DNA of 38,376 nt, from contig JAOAKK010000004.1 in NCBI GenBank assembly GCA_026413685.1, positions 1 to 38,376 of the forward strand. Reading direction: 5' to 3'. The notes below the pieces were generated by a model. The model saw nothing but the letters and a program-made list of their open reading frames with translations. It was not told the DNA's origin and did no database searches. This document shows, one piece after another, positions 19,130 to 28,300 of this stretch. The number at the start of each line of letters is the position of its first letter. Positions within the stretch are counted from its first letter, which is position 1. Both the position numbers and the translations under genes were made by a program. This DNA is from Microcaldota archaeon. GTDB taxonomy: Archaea; Micrarchaeota; Micrarchaeia; CAILAH01.

Positions 19130-19363
19130 CTAGAAGATGTGCTTGTACTTTGCAAACGCCCCAAGCCCAACAACACCCAGCAAAATGGCATAAGTGCCGC
19201 AGCAGCTGTTACTTCTGCTTCCCGAGGATGAGACACATTCGTTGCCATTGCAATACTCATTATAGCCGCAGTCGCTATCATCATAGCACCATTCTCCGGC
19301 CGCAAGAGCGCCACCGAAGAGAATAACCGCAAGCGCAAATATAGCGCGCAAGAGTTTTCCCAT
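19130..19363 (-). CDS. Small exported Cys-rich protein with C-terminal hydrophobic segment
   Basis: Signal peptide; WCYDDSDCGYNEYCNGNECVSS; then CCGTYAILLGVVGLGAFAKYKHIF. Confidence 0.6.
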   Translation of the reverse strand: MGKLLRAIFALAVILFGGALAAGEWCYDDSDCGYNEYCNGNECVSSSGSRSNSCCGTYAILLGVVGLGAFAKYKHIF

Positions 19364-19433
19364 GTCTAGATATCAACAGCAAAAGTTAAATACGAAAATA
19401 CAAAAAGTAAAAATTGGAAATGGAAAAAAGTGC

Positions 19434-20204
19434 TTATTCAACTGTTACTTTTGCCTTGCCACGGAGCAAGTTTCCTGCAAGCCAGTAGAGGCTGAACTCA
19501 AAGCTTGAGTCAGCAGTGAACTCAACATCTTGCATTTCACCAGGCTTGAGTGCGGGTGCATTTTTCCATCCAGGGCTTACTATGCGCACGCCCGCAGGGT
19601 TTACGTCACTGCCAACCTCAAAATGCATCTTCACAAGGTCGCCTTTGCGTACTGTAAATGTATTTGGCTCAAACCCTGCATTGATTACCATAACTTTGAA
19701 TTCCTTAACAGGCTGGCCCGCAGCACCAACTACCGCAAACGAGACTTCTTCGCTCCATATGTTCTTCCCATCAACAACAGTATGTGCACGTGCGTAGTAT
19801 GTGCCAGGCTCATCCATCTTTATTGAATCCGTGAACTTCCCTGGGATATTATAGCTGCCCCTTGGGTATCCAGGCGTCTTGAGCGTGTAAGATGTTTTGT
19901 CAGGCGCTGTGTTATCACTGACAGCATTGCTCTCCTTGCCAATATACACTGCCATGTAAGGGACACTTCCCTTTGCACCGCTAATGGACCATTTAAAGCT
20001 TGCAACCTCGCCAGCCTTGAGCTGTGAAGGGTAATCCTCAAGCACAATCTTTGGCTTCTCCTTTATTACCGTTGTTGTAGGCTTTTCAGGTGTTGCATTT
20101 TCTACAGGCTTCTCACCCTGTGCTTGCTGCGTACTTGGCTGTGATATACACCCCATAGTGATTGCCAGCAGCATTATCAATGCTAGTGCATATAATATCT
20201 TCAT
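19434..20204 (-). CDS. Lipoprotein with C-terminal cupredoxin-like domain
   Basis: Lipobox-like ITMGCISQ; FKVMVINAGFEPNTFTVRKGDLVKMHFEVGSDVNPAGVRI...LKPGEMQDVEFTAD resembles a cupredoxin fold. Confidence 0.65.
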   Translation of the reverse strand: MKILYALALIMLLAITMGCISQPSTQQAQGEKPVENATPEKPTTTVIKEKPKIVLEDYPSQLKAGEVASFKWSISGAKGSVPYMAVYIGKESNAVSDNTAPDKTSYTLKTPGYPRGSYNIPGKFTDSIKMDEPGTYYARAHTVVDGKNIWSEEVSFAVVGAAGQPVKEFKVMVINAGFEPNTFTVRKGDLVKMHFEVGSDVNPAGVRIVSPGWKNAPALKPGEMQDVEFTADSSFEFSLYWLAGNLLRGKAKVTVE

Positions 20205-20270
20205 ATGGTACCACCTATGTGGGTAATACACACATCAACAATTTTTAAGCATTTTGAGTGAATCATCAAT

Positions 20271-20624
20271 ATGGATTTCACTATTAGGCGCATAAGTATA
20301 TTTTCCGCAGCAAAGGTGCTTGCGCTGCTGCACGCAATCTTGTTTTTTATTGTAGGCATAATTTACAGCGGCGTGACGGTAATAATCTCAGTTATTAGTG
20401 AAGGGGAGGGAATGAGTGTTTTTGGCAGTGCCACAACGTGCCTCACATACATAATAGTACCACCAATTGCAGGCGTAATTTATGGTGCTGTTATAGGCTT
20501 GCTCCTTGGCTTCTTATACAATCTAATAGCGGATTATACAGGCGGGCTTGAGGTTGGCCTTGTTGAGAAGCCGCCCAAAGCACCAGCCGCACCAGGCCTG
20601 CAGGAAAAAGGCAGGCAAATGTAG
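20271..20624 (+). CDS. Small membrane protein, unknown function
   Basis: 117 aa with hydrophobic segments; TATVIPPIAGVIYGAVIGLLLGFLYNL-like TM region. Confidence 0.55.
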   Translation: MDFTIRRISIFSAAKVLALLHAILFFIVGIIYSGVTVIISVISEGEGMSVFGSATTCLTYIIVPPIAGVIYGAVIGLLLGFLYNLIADYTGGLEVGLVEKPPKAPAAPGLQEKGRQM

Positions 20625-20644
20625 GCAAGGACCAGGGATATGAA

Positions 20645-21130
20645 TTGGGCACAGAATACGATGCAGTTATCTGCCTTGGGAGGAAACCCGTAACACAAGA
20701 GGCGCGCGCGGATATAGCTTCACGCGTCCACCGCGCAGTTTCACTTTTTAAGGAGAGTGGCGCCCGCTACCTTATTCTTAGCGGCGGCAGGACGTTTGGC
20801 ACACCTTATTCTGAGGCCTTGTTTATGCAGCGAATTGCGCGCCGGCTCGGTGTTCCCAAGAAAGCCATCATTCTCGAAGAAAATTCAGGAAACACGCATG
20901 AAAATGCAAAGCATACCTACAAAATAGCCAAGAAATTGCGTATTGGCAGGGTTGCGGTTGTTACATCTAGCTATCATATCTTAAGGTCAGCGCTTATTTT
21001 TAAGAGGCAGTTCCGACGTGCAAAAATAGGCTTTTTTGCATCCCACTACCCAATTAACACGGCGTTTTTAGCACATTTGTTGCGTGAGCTTTTACAAATC
21101 ATCAGGGCTGAAGTGCTCGGATTGCGGTAA
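20645..21130 (+). CDS. YdcF/DUF218-family protein (TTG start)
   Basis: AVICLGRKP..., YLILSGGRTFGTPYSEALFM, LEENSGNTHENAKHTYKI, VVTSSYHILRS. Confidence 0.85.
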   Translation: MGTEYDAVICLGRKPVTQEARADIASRVHRAVSLFKESGARYLILSGGRTFGTPYSEALFMQRIARRLGVPKKAIILEENSGNTHENAKHTYKIAKKLRIGRVAVVTSSYHILRSALIFKRQFRRAKIGFFASHYPINTAFLAHLLRELLQIIRAEVLGLR

Positions 21131-21491
21131 TGGCCTGCTCCAAGGCTGCATTATCATCCATCCCATAAGGTATTCCAATGATGTGGATTTCCTTAATTAT
21201 GCCTATGTTAGTGAGCATCTTTAGCTGGAATGCAAGGTCAAAATCATGCATGCCTACTTTTGGAAAATCCCTAAGCCTATGAATGTCTTTTTCAGTCAGC
21301 ACCTCAACCTTGGTGATTCCTTTCACGACATCTATTATGAGCAGCTTTTCACATCCAGAGGGAATGCTTTCGTTAGGGTCAAACACCAAAAACTCATGCA
21401 TGGGGAACTCTTTTTCCAGCAAAGGCATTATCCTAACAGCTGTCCCATCCTCTTTATGCATAATGTTCCCAAGAACGAGAAAAGTGGCCAC
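21102..21491 (-). CDS. Putative hydrogenase maturation protease (HyaD/HybD/FrxA-like)
   Basis: FLVLGNIMHKEDGTAVRIMPLL, LLIIDVVKG, MHDFDLAFQLKML, IIGIPYG; candidate metal ligands Glu, Asp and His in the expected order. Confidence 0.7.
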   Translation of the reverse strand: MATFLVLGNIMHKEDGTAVRIMPLLEKEFPMHEFLVFDPNESIPSGCEKLLIIDVVKGITKVEVLTEKDIHRLRDFPKVGMHDFDLAFQLKMLTNIGIIKEIHIIGIPYGMDDNAALEQAITAIRALQP

Positions 21492-21528
21492 GATTAATGA
21501 TATAAATCAAAACGCATAATATACTTTG

Positions 21529-22590
21529 ATGATTGTACAGGACCCGCTCGTTGATGTAAAAGAAGATGGCACAATGCAGTGTAAGGCATGTGCGAGAAGG
21601 TGCATAATACGCTCAGGCGAGGCAGGGTTTTGCGGCATAAGGAAAAATGTGGGCGGCAAGCTTGACCTTATAGTTTATGGCCGGCCGGCTGCCTTTGGCA
21701 TCGATCCAGTTGAGAAAAAGCCGCAGTTCCATTTCCTGCCGGGCACTGGTGCATACTCGCTAGGCACTTATGGTTGCACGTTTATGTGTAAGTTCTGCTG
21801 CAATTGGGAGCTTGCACAGGCGATACGCGAGCACCTTCCGATGGATGGGTGGATGGACCTGCCGCCAGAGGAGGCAGTTGCAGGTGCAAAGGCGCACAAC
21901 TGTGATTCACTCGCCTATACCTACAACGAGCCGGTGATATGGTTTGAGTACCATCGTGACATTGGCAACATTGCGATGCGTGAGGGGCTTTTCAACATAC
22001 TTGTCACGGATGGCTATGGCACACCCGAGTTTTGGAAAGAGGCATCAAAATACATACACGCAACAAGCATTGATCTCAAGGGGTTCAACAGGAAATTTTA
22101 TGCTGATTATACAGGGGCACGTCTTGACCCGGTGCTGGACTCAATAAAAGAGGCAAAAAAGTACAACAACATTTGGGTAGAGGTTACATCTCTTGTCGTG
22201 CCCGGCAAGACAGACAGCAAAGATGAAATCAGGCAGGAGGCTGAATGGCTTGCAGCCATAGACCCTGAGATGCCGCTTCATCTCATAGCATTCCACCCGA
22301 ATTATAAGATGCTTGACGTGCCCGCTGCAACAGGGCAGCAGGTGCTTTCGCTGCGCGATGTTGCTATGGGTGCAGGGCTGAAATATGTTTATGCTGGCAA
22401 TGTGCGCTCACCAGCTGAGAGCACATACTGCCCAAAATGCGGTGCGCTGCTTGTTGAGAGGCAGTGGTTTTCATCCCGTATCACAGCAGAGTTTGACACA
22501 GCACGGTCAAAATGCAGGAGATGCGGGCAGCGCATACCAGGGGTGTGGGCAAAAGAGCAGGCGCAAGCACTAAAAAATAATAAGGATTAA
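21529..22590 (+). CDS. amrS: AmmeMemoRadiSam system radical SAM enzyme
   Basis: CKACARRCIIRSGEAGFCGIRKN; CTFMCKFCCNWELAQ (CxxxCxxC); TYNEPVIWFEYHRD; C-terminal CPKCG/CRRCG zinc ribbon. Confidence 0.93.
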   Translation: MIVQDPLVDVKEDGTMQCKACARRCIIRSGEAGFCGIRKNVGGKLDLIVYGRPAAFGIDPVEKKPQFHFLPGTGAYSLGTYGCTFMCKFCCNWELAQAIREHLPMDGWMDLPPEEAVAGAKAHNCDSLAYTYNEPVIWFEYHRDIGNIAMREGLFNILVTDGYGTPEFWKEASKYIHATSIDLKGFNRKFYADYTGARLDPVLDSIKEAKKYNNIWVEVTSLVVPGKTDSKDEIRQEAEWLAAIDPEMPLHLIAFHPNYKMLDVPAATGQQVLSLRDVAMGAGLKYVYAGNVRSPAESTYCPKCGALLVERQWFSSRITAEFDTARSKCRRCGQRIPGVWAKEQAQALKNNKD

Positions 22591-22602
22591 AGGAGGGATT
22601 TG

Positions 22603-23382
22603 ATGAGACCACCAGCAGTAGCAGGCACTTTCTACCCGGCAGATGGCCAGGAGTTGCTCAGGATGATTGAAGTCATGCTCAGGAACGCAAAACGCACACG
22701 TGTTCCCGGAAAGCTCCGGGCACTTATTGTCCCGCACGCCGGGTATGTTTATTCAGGAATAGTAGCAGCTGCGGGGTATAACATCCTGAAAGAGCACCGT
22801 GACGAGTATGATGAGATTATATTAATAGGGCCATCACATTACATGACATTTTATGGTGCGGCATCAGTAGTATCAGATGTGTGGGAGACGCCTCTTGGCC
22901 AGGTTGTAATGCAGCCAATGGCAGGCAAGCAAATAGTGCCTTTACGCGAGCCTCATATCCCAGAGCACTCGCTTGAAGTGCAGGTGCCTTTCCTGCAGGT
23001 ATGCGCACCCAACGCACGGATATTCCCACTTTTGATGGGTGGCAGTATAACTCCGGAAGAGATGGCGAATGATATATACAACAGGCTTACAGACCGCACG
23101 CTTGTAATTGCGAGCTCTGACTTGAGCCATTATCACCCTTATGATGAGGCGGTGCGCATTGACTCAGTTGCAAACTCGGCAATACCTGCGCTTGACATAC
23201 AGCGTGTTAAGCGCGATGTGGAAGCGTGCGGCAAGGCAGCAATACTTTCCGTGATGTATCTTGCACAGCATTTCAGTTGGAAAGGCATGCTTATTGACTA
23301 TCGCAATTCAGGAGATACCGGCGGTGATAAGGAAAGCGTGGTTGGTTATGGGTGTTATGGGTTTTTTGAGGGTGATGCTTGA
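22603..23382 (+). CDS. amrB: MEMO1 family protein (AmmeMemoRadiSam system protein B)
   Basis: RPPAVAGTFYPADGQEL, IVPHAGYVYSG, IGPSHY, PEHSLEVQVPFLQ, ASSDLSHYHPYDEA; AGGAGGG upstream of ATG. Confidence 0.95.
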   Translation: MRPPAVAGTFYPADGQELLRMIEVMLRNAKRTRVPGKLRALIVPHAGYVYSGIVAAAGYNILKEHRDEYDEIILIGPSHYMTFYGAASVVSDVWETPLGQVVMQPMAGKQIVPLREPHIPEHSLEVQVPFLQVCAPNARIFPLLMGGSITPEEMANDIYNRLTDRTLVIASSDLSHYHPYDEAVRIDSVANSAIPALDIQRVKRDVEACGKAAILSVMYLAQHFSWKGMLIDYRNSGDTGGDKESVVGYGCYGFFEGDA

Positions 23383-23399
23383 GCGGGTGGTGTGATTTA

Positions 23400-23954
23400 A
23401 TGCTGGCAGACGCAGATAAAAAATACCTTCTCCGCCTTGCCAGGTCTGCAATCGCTGCAGGCGTTTCGGGCAAAACGCTGGAGGTGCCACCACCGCCTTC
23501 ACAGGCGCTTCTTGAGAAGAGAGGTGTGTTTGTCACCCTAACGGAAGATGGCGAGCTCCGCGGGTGTATAGGGTATATTGAGCCGATAAAACCTATAGTG
23601 CAGGCAGTAATCGATAATGCACAGAATGCCGCATTTGAGGACCCGCGCTTTCCACCATTAACGGAAAATGAGCTTGGCAGGATAAAAATAGAAATATCCA
23701 TACTTTCACCAACAGAAGAGATCAGGGTCAACGGGCCATCAGAGCTGATTTCCAGGATCAAGCCAGGAGTCCACGGCCTCATTATACAGAAGGGATGGGC
23801 AAGTGCGACGTTTCTGCCACAGGTATGGGAGGAATTGCCATCGCATGAGCAATTTTTATCCAATCTTTGCCTCAAGGCAGGCCTTGGCCCTGAAGAATGG
23901 AAAAGGCCAGGCATGAGGTTTTTCACATACACTGTTGAGAGCTTTAGCGAATAA
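23400..23954 (+). CDS. amrA: AMMECR1 domain protein (AmmeMemoRadiSam system protein A)
   Basis: GVFVTLTEDGELRGCIGYIEP, NAAFEDPRFPPLTENEL, IEISILSPTEEI, LPQVWEELP. Confidence 0.95.
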   Translation: MLADADKKYLLRLARSAIAAGVSGKTLEVPPPPSQALLEKRGVFVTLTEDGELRGCIGYIEPIKPIVQAVIDNAQNAAFEDPRFPPLTENELGRIKIEISILSPTEEIRVNGPSELISRIKPGVHGLIIQKGWASATFLPQVWEELPSHEQFLSNLCLKAGLGPEEWKRPGMRFFTYTVESFSE

Positions 23955-23991
23955 TCCATAACCATTAAAATGTTTGGTGCGATTTTATCTT

Positions 23992-25239
23992 ATGCAAAAC
24001 CACGATATCGCTAATTTAAGGCTTGCGGGTGAGGGTGCAGCCAAGATTTATCTTGCTGAGAGGCAGATGCCGGTGCTCACAAACCTGCGGGCCACTTACA
24101 GCAAGTCAAAGTTCCTAAAAGGCCTCACAATTGGAATGTGCATGCACATAACAAAAGAAACAGCTGTATTGTGCAGGACGCTTTTGGCGGCAGGTGCCAA
24201 GGTTGCACTTTGCGCATCCAACCCGCTATCAACCCAGGATGACGTTGCAGCGGCTCTTGTAAAGGATGGGATACATGTTTATGGGAAAAAAGGTGAAACA
24301 ATAGGGGAGTACAAAAGGCATCTGCGTGCTGTTGCAATGCACAGGCCAAACATAATTCTTGATGATGGTGGTGACCTTACAGTTGAGATGCTCCAAAACC
24401 ACAAGGAAAAGCTTGGCTTGGTGATTGGCGGCTGTGAAGAAACAACAACCGGCGTGATCCGCCTGAAGGCGATGGAGCGCGATAACGTATTAAGATACCC
24501 TGTGATTGCGGTGAACGACAACAATACCAAGCGCCTTATAGACAATTATTACGGCACTGGGCAGTCAACAATAGACGGTATACTTCGTGCGACAAACATA
24601 CTGCTTGCGGGCAAGAGCTTTGTTGTGTGCGGCTATGGGCCGTGCGGCAAGGGGTTATCCTTGCGCGCAAAGGGGATGGGTGCAAATGTTATAGTGTGCG
24701 AGGTTAACCCATTCAACGCATTGCAAGCGCATCTTGATGGTTTTCGTGTAATGCCCATTGAGGAGGCTGCCAGGATAGGCGACATTTTTGTTACTGTGAC
24801 TGGGAATACGCATGTAATAACCTATGAGCATATGCTAACGATGAAGGATGGTGCAGTGCTTGCGAACAGCGGCCATTTCGACGTTGAGATTGATGTTGAG
24901 GCGCTCAACAAGAAGGCAAAGGCAAGGAAAAAGGTGCGCCAGCATCTTGATGAATATCTTCTCGTGAACGGAAGGCGCGTGTACGTGTGTGGTGAGGGGC
25001 GGCTTGTCAACCTTGCAGCTGCAGAGGGCCATCCTTCTGAAGTTATGGCCACAAGCTTTTTAGGGCAGTGTTTTGCGATTGAATACCTGGTTGAGAATAT
25101 GGGCAAGCTGCCTGCAAAAGTTATTCGCCTTCCTGAGGAGTATGACTTGAAGATTGCACGCTTGCAGCTCGAGGCGTTTGGCATAAAGCATGACAAAATG
25201 ACTGAAGAGCAGGAAAAATATGTCAAAAGCTGGAAATGA
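23992..25239 (+). CDS. ahcY: Adenosylhomocysteinase (S-adenosylhomocysteine hydrolase)
   Basis: ATNILLAGKSFVVCGYGPCGKGLSLRAKGMGANVIVCEVNPFNALQAHLDGF; VTVTGNTHVI; LANSGHFDVEID. Confidence 0.95.
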   Translation: MQNHDIANLRLAGEGAAKIYLAERQMPVLTNLRATYSKSKFLKGLTIGMCMHITKETAVLCRTLLAAGAKVALCASNPLSTQDDVAAALVKDGIHVYGKKGETIGEYKRHLRAVAMHRPNIILDDGGDLTVEMLQNHKEKLGLVIGGCEETTTGVIRLKAMERDNVLRYPVIAVNDNNTKRLIDNYYGTGQSTIDGILRATNILLAGKSFVVCGYGPCGKGLSLRAKGMGANVIVCEVNPFNALQAHLDGFRVMPIEEAARIGDIFVTVTGNTHVITYEHMLTMKDGAVLANSGHFDVEIDVEALNKKAKARKKVRQHLDEYLLVNGRRVYVCGEGRLVNLAAAEGHPSEVMATSFLGQCFAIEYLVENMGKLPAKVIRLPEEYDLKIARLQLEAFGIKHDKMTEEQEKYVKSWK

Positions 25240-25289
25240 TGCCTGATGGCTAGCATAATCTAAAACCTTTCGTTTATGCCCAAATCCAG

Positions 25290-25299
25290 TTTTATATAA
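25290..25299 (+). promoter_or_regulatory. Candidate TATA box for the DUF4011 helicase gene, consistent with a leaderless transcript
   Basis: TTTTATATAA about 25-30 bp upstream of the ATG at 25321. Confidence 0.5.
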
Positions 25300-25320
25300 T
25301 TATGAGGTATAATATATTTT

Positions 25321-28300
25321 ATGGGCGAACCGGAGGGAGAAGCTACTTCTATTCAGCAGAAGATTGAAAAGAAGATAGAGTTATGGAAAGGCAAGCTGCT
25401 CGATATCTCCCTGCGCAACAAGCTCATTAACTTCAAGGATGGCGGCAATTCCTGCCTGAGGCTGTCCGTGAAAAGCCCAGAGGCGTTCTATGATGAGCTT
25501 CTTTCGGGCACAGCAAAGTTCTTTTTTGCAAAAAGCAGCTCAACCGACCAAAAGCCAAACGTGCTGCGCTCTTTATACAACGATGCGGAAACTTACCGCA
25601 GGCTTTACCAGATTTATCTCACATCAAACGAAAGCCTCTCCGAACAGGGTGTGAACACGCTCTACCTGACGTTTGGCTATCTTGAATATGAAAGTAACGA
25701 AGAGGGCAATGGGGCCGCAAAGAAAAAAGCCAGAAGCAGGGATGAAGCTGCGACTGTTTTTGGGCAGCAGGGCACAACTGCCTTGAAAGCGCCGCTTGTG
25801 CTTGTCCCAGTCAGGATTGAGCGCAGGAAAGAGGCAGCACGTGATAAGCATCCGTTTTCAATATCATTCCTGGACGATGATATACACATTAACCCAGCGC
25901 TCAGGCAGAAGATTTTGCAGCAAAACAACATAGACATAGATTTCCCTTTTGAGACGCTCAGTGAATACTTGGGCAAACTCTCAGAGGAAGTGAAAAAGTT
26001 TGGCTGGAAAGTAACATCAGAGGATGTTTATCTTGGGATATTCTCATTCCAGAAGCTTTCACTCTACAGGGACCTTGAGCTTAACAGGGAGCGCATAACC
26101 AAGCACCCAGTTGTGCGTGCACTTGTGGGCGACAGGAGCGCATTGGCACAGCAAGCTTTTGAAAGCATTGATACAGATATGCTTGACCCGAAAGAGTCGT
26201 TTTTTGTGCTTGATGCTGACTCGAGCCAGCAGGAGGCAATAATCGCAGCCCGCAAGGGCCTTAGCTTTGTGCTGCAGGGGCCGCCAGGCACGGGCAAATC
26301 GCAGACGATTGCAAACATAATCGCACAGCAGCTTGCAGATGGCAAGAAGGTGTTGTTTGTAAGCGAAAAAATGGCCGCCCTTGAGGTTGTAAAGAAACGG
26401 CTCGATGCTGCCGGCATTGGGACCTACCTTCTTGAATTGCACAACGCAGATACGGCTGGCAAGAAATGGGTGCTTGAGCAGTTTGAGAAAGCGCTCGTTG
26501 AAAACAAGCTTTATGCCAGCAATGAGCAGCTGATAGACCAGCTCAAAGAGGCGCGTGCAATCCTTAAGGCGTATGGCAATGAGCTGGTTGGTGATGAGCG
26601 AGGGCCACTGCCACTCTACAGGATATTAGGCCGCCTTGCAAGGCTTGAGCACGTAAAAATCTCAGACATAGGCCTGAGCGTACGCCCGGATTTCAGCGAG
26701 TTCCAGCGCAATATGCATCTTATGGAAGAGCTCGACCTGTACGAGAAGCAGCAGCGTGAGTTTAATACGAGCATTCTTCGTTATGTAAACCACAAGAATT
26801 TCAGGGCGTTTACGGATTTCAAGCAGGAAACACTGAAAGAGCTTATAGGCACAGCAATTGAGGTAATCCAACATATCAAGGAGGAGAGCGACCAGCTTGA
26901 GGACAAGGCAGGCCTGTATGTCAGGAGGATTGTTGATTTCAAGCAGATGGACAATAAGCTATCACTTCTCATAAGGCAGCCAAAAGTGTCATACAGGATA
27001 AAAGAGGAATGGTTCAGCATTGGCATTGATGATATTATTATGCGCCTTAACAAGTATGCTACGAAATCCAGCGAGCATGCGGCACTGCGCAAATACTTGT
27101 TATCCAAATACAGGGAAAACCTTCTTTCCCATTCATACCACGAGCTTGAAGATATGGTATCAAAGCTCGATGGCCTTTACTCTGTAAAGGTGGTCAGGTG
27201 GGTTGACCCGAGATATAAGAAGATTTCAGACCATATCCACGCGCTTCTTCTTGAGAAGGCAAATCTCACGCACGAGGAAATGGCAAACGATATACGCAAA
27301 GCCATACTCTGCAAGAGGATTTGGGATGAGCTCTGCGAAGAGGCACGTGAGATTAAAGGCATCATCAAGGAAGAGCGGCTTGAGGTGGAAGAGCTGCAGG
27401 CAGTATTTTCATGGATACGCAGCTTGAAATCCATAGAAGGGATGTGCAATGGCCGGCTCATACGCTCGGTTTGTGCAGGCTTGGACCTTGCACCGCTTGC
27501 ACAAAAGTTCATCGCACATGCAAACACACTCACAGACAGCTATCTTGCGATAAGTGAATTTTTTGAGACAGAGGCCTCTGAACGGCTCCTGCTCTCAGCG
27601 TCCTGGGAGCGCCTGGAGGAGCGCCTGGAGCATATCTTACAGAATGCAGGCGAGATTTCTAAATGGGTTGAGTTTAAGGTGACCCTTGACAAGCTCACAC
27701 CCGAGCTGAGGAGGGTGTTTGACAAATGCATGACAATAGAGGGGAGGAACTACAAGGTCAGTGAGCTTTATGAGAAGATATTCCTGCAGGAATGCCTTTC
27801 AAGCATGGATGCTGATATTGCAAGGAAAAGCAGGGAGTATCTTGATATGGTCTACGCAAAGTTTGTTGAGAGCGATAAGGAGCATAAGTTTTACTCACGC
27901 AACCGCATCATTGAGATGATAGAAGCCAAGAAGCCAAAGATAAGCCTAACCTCACGCAGCTCTGAGGTAGGGATACTCTCAAAGGAGATAAGCAAGAGCA
28001 GGAGGCATAAGCCGCTGCGCAAGCTGTTTTCTGAGATAAAAAACCTCGTGTTTGTCCTCAAGCCGTGCTTTATGATGAGCCCGCTCTCGGTTGCTAGGTT
28101 TATCGACCCTGATGTTATAGAGTTTGATACAGTTATTTTCGATGAGGCATCACAGGTTATGGTTGAGGATGCAATAAGCTCGATAATCCGCAGCAAGCAG
28201 GTTATCATAGTTGGCGACTCAAAACAATTGCCTCCAACGATGTTTTTCAAGGTTAATGAGGGGATTGATGTTGAGGAAGGGCTGGAAGAGGCGGCAAGCA

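Noticed and set aside
23291-23965. 224-aa minus-strand ORF
   Set aside because: Antisense shadow of amrB end and amrA; the sense-strand products are clear.
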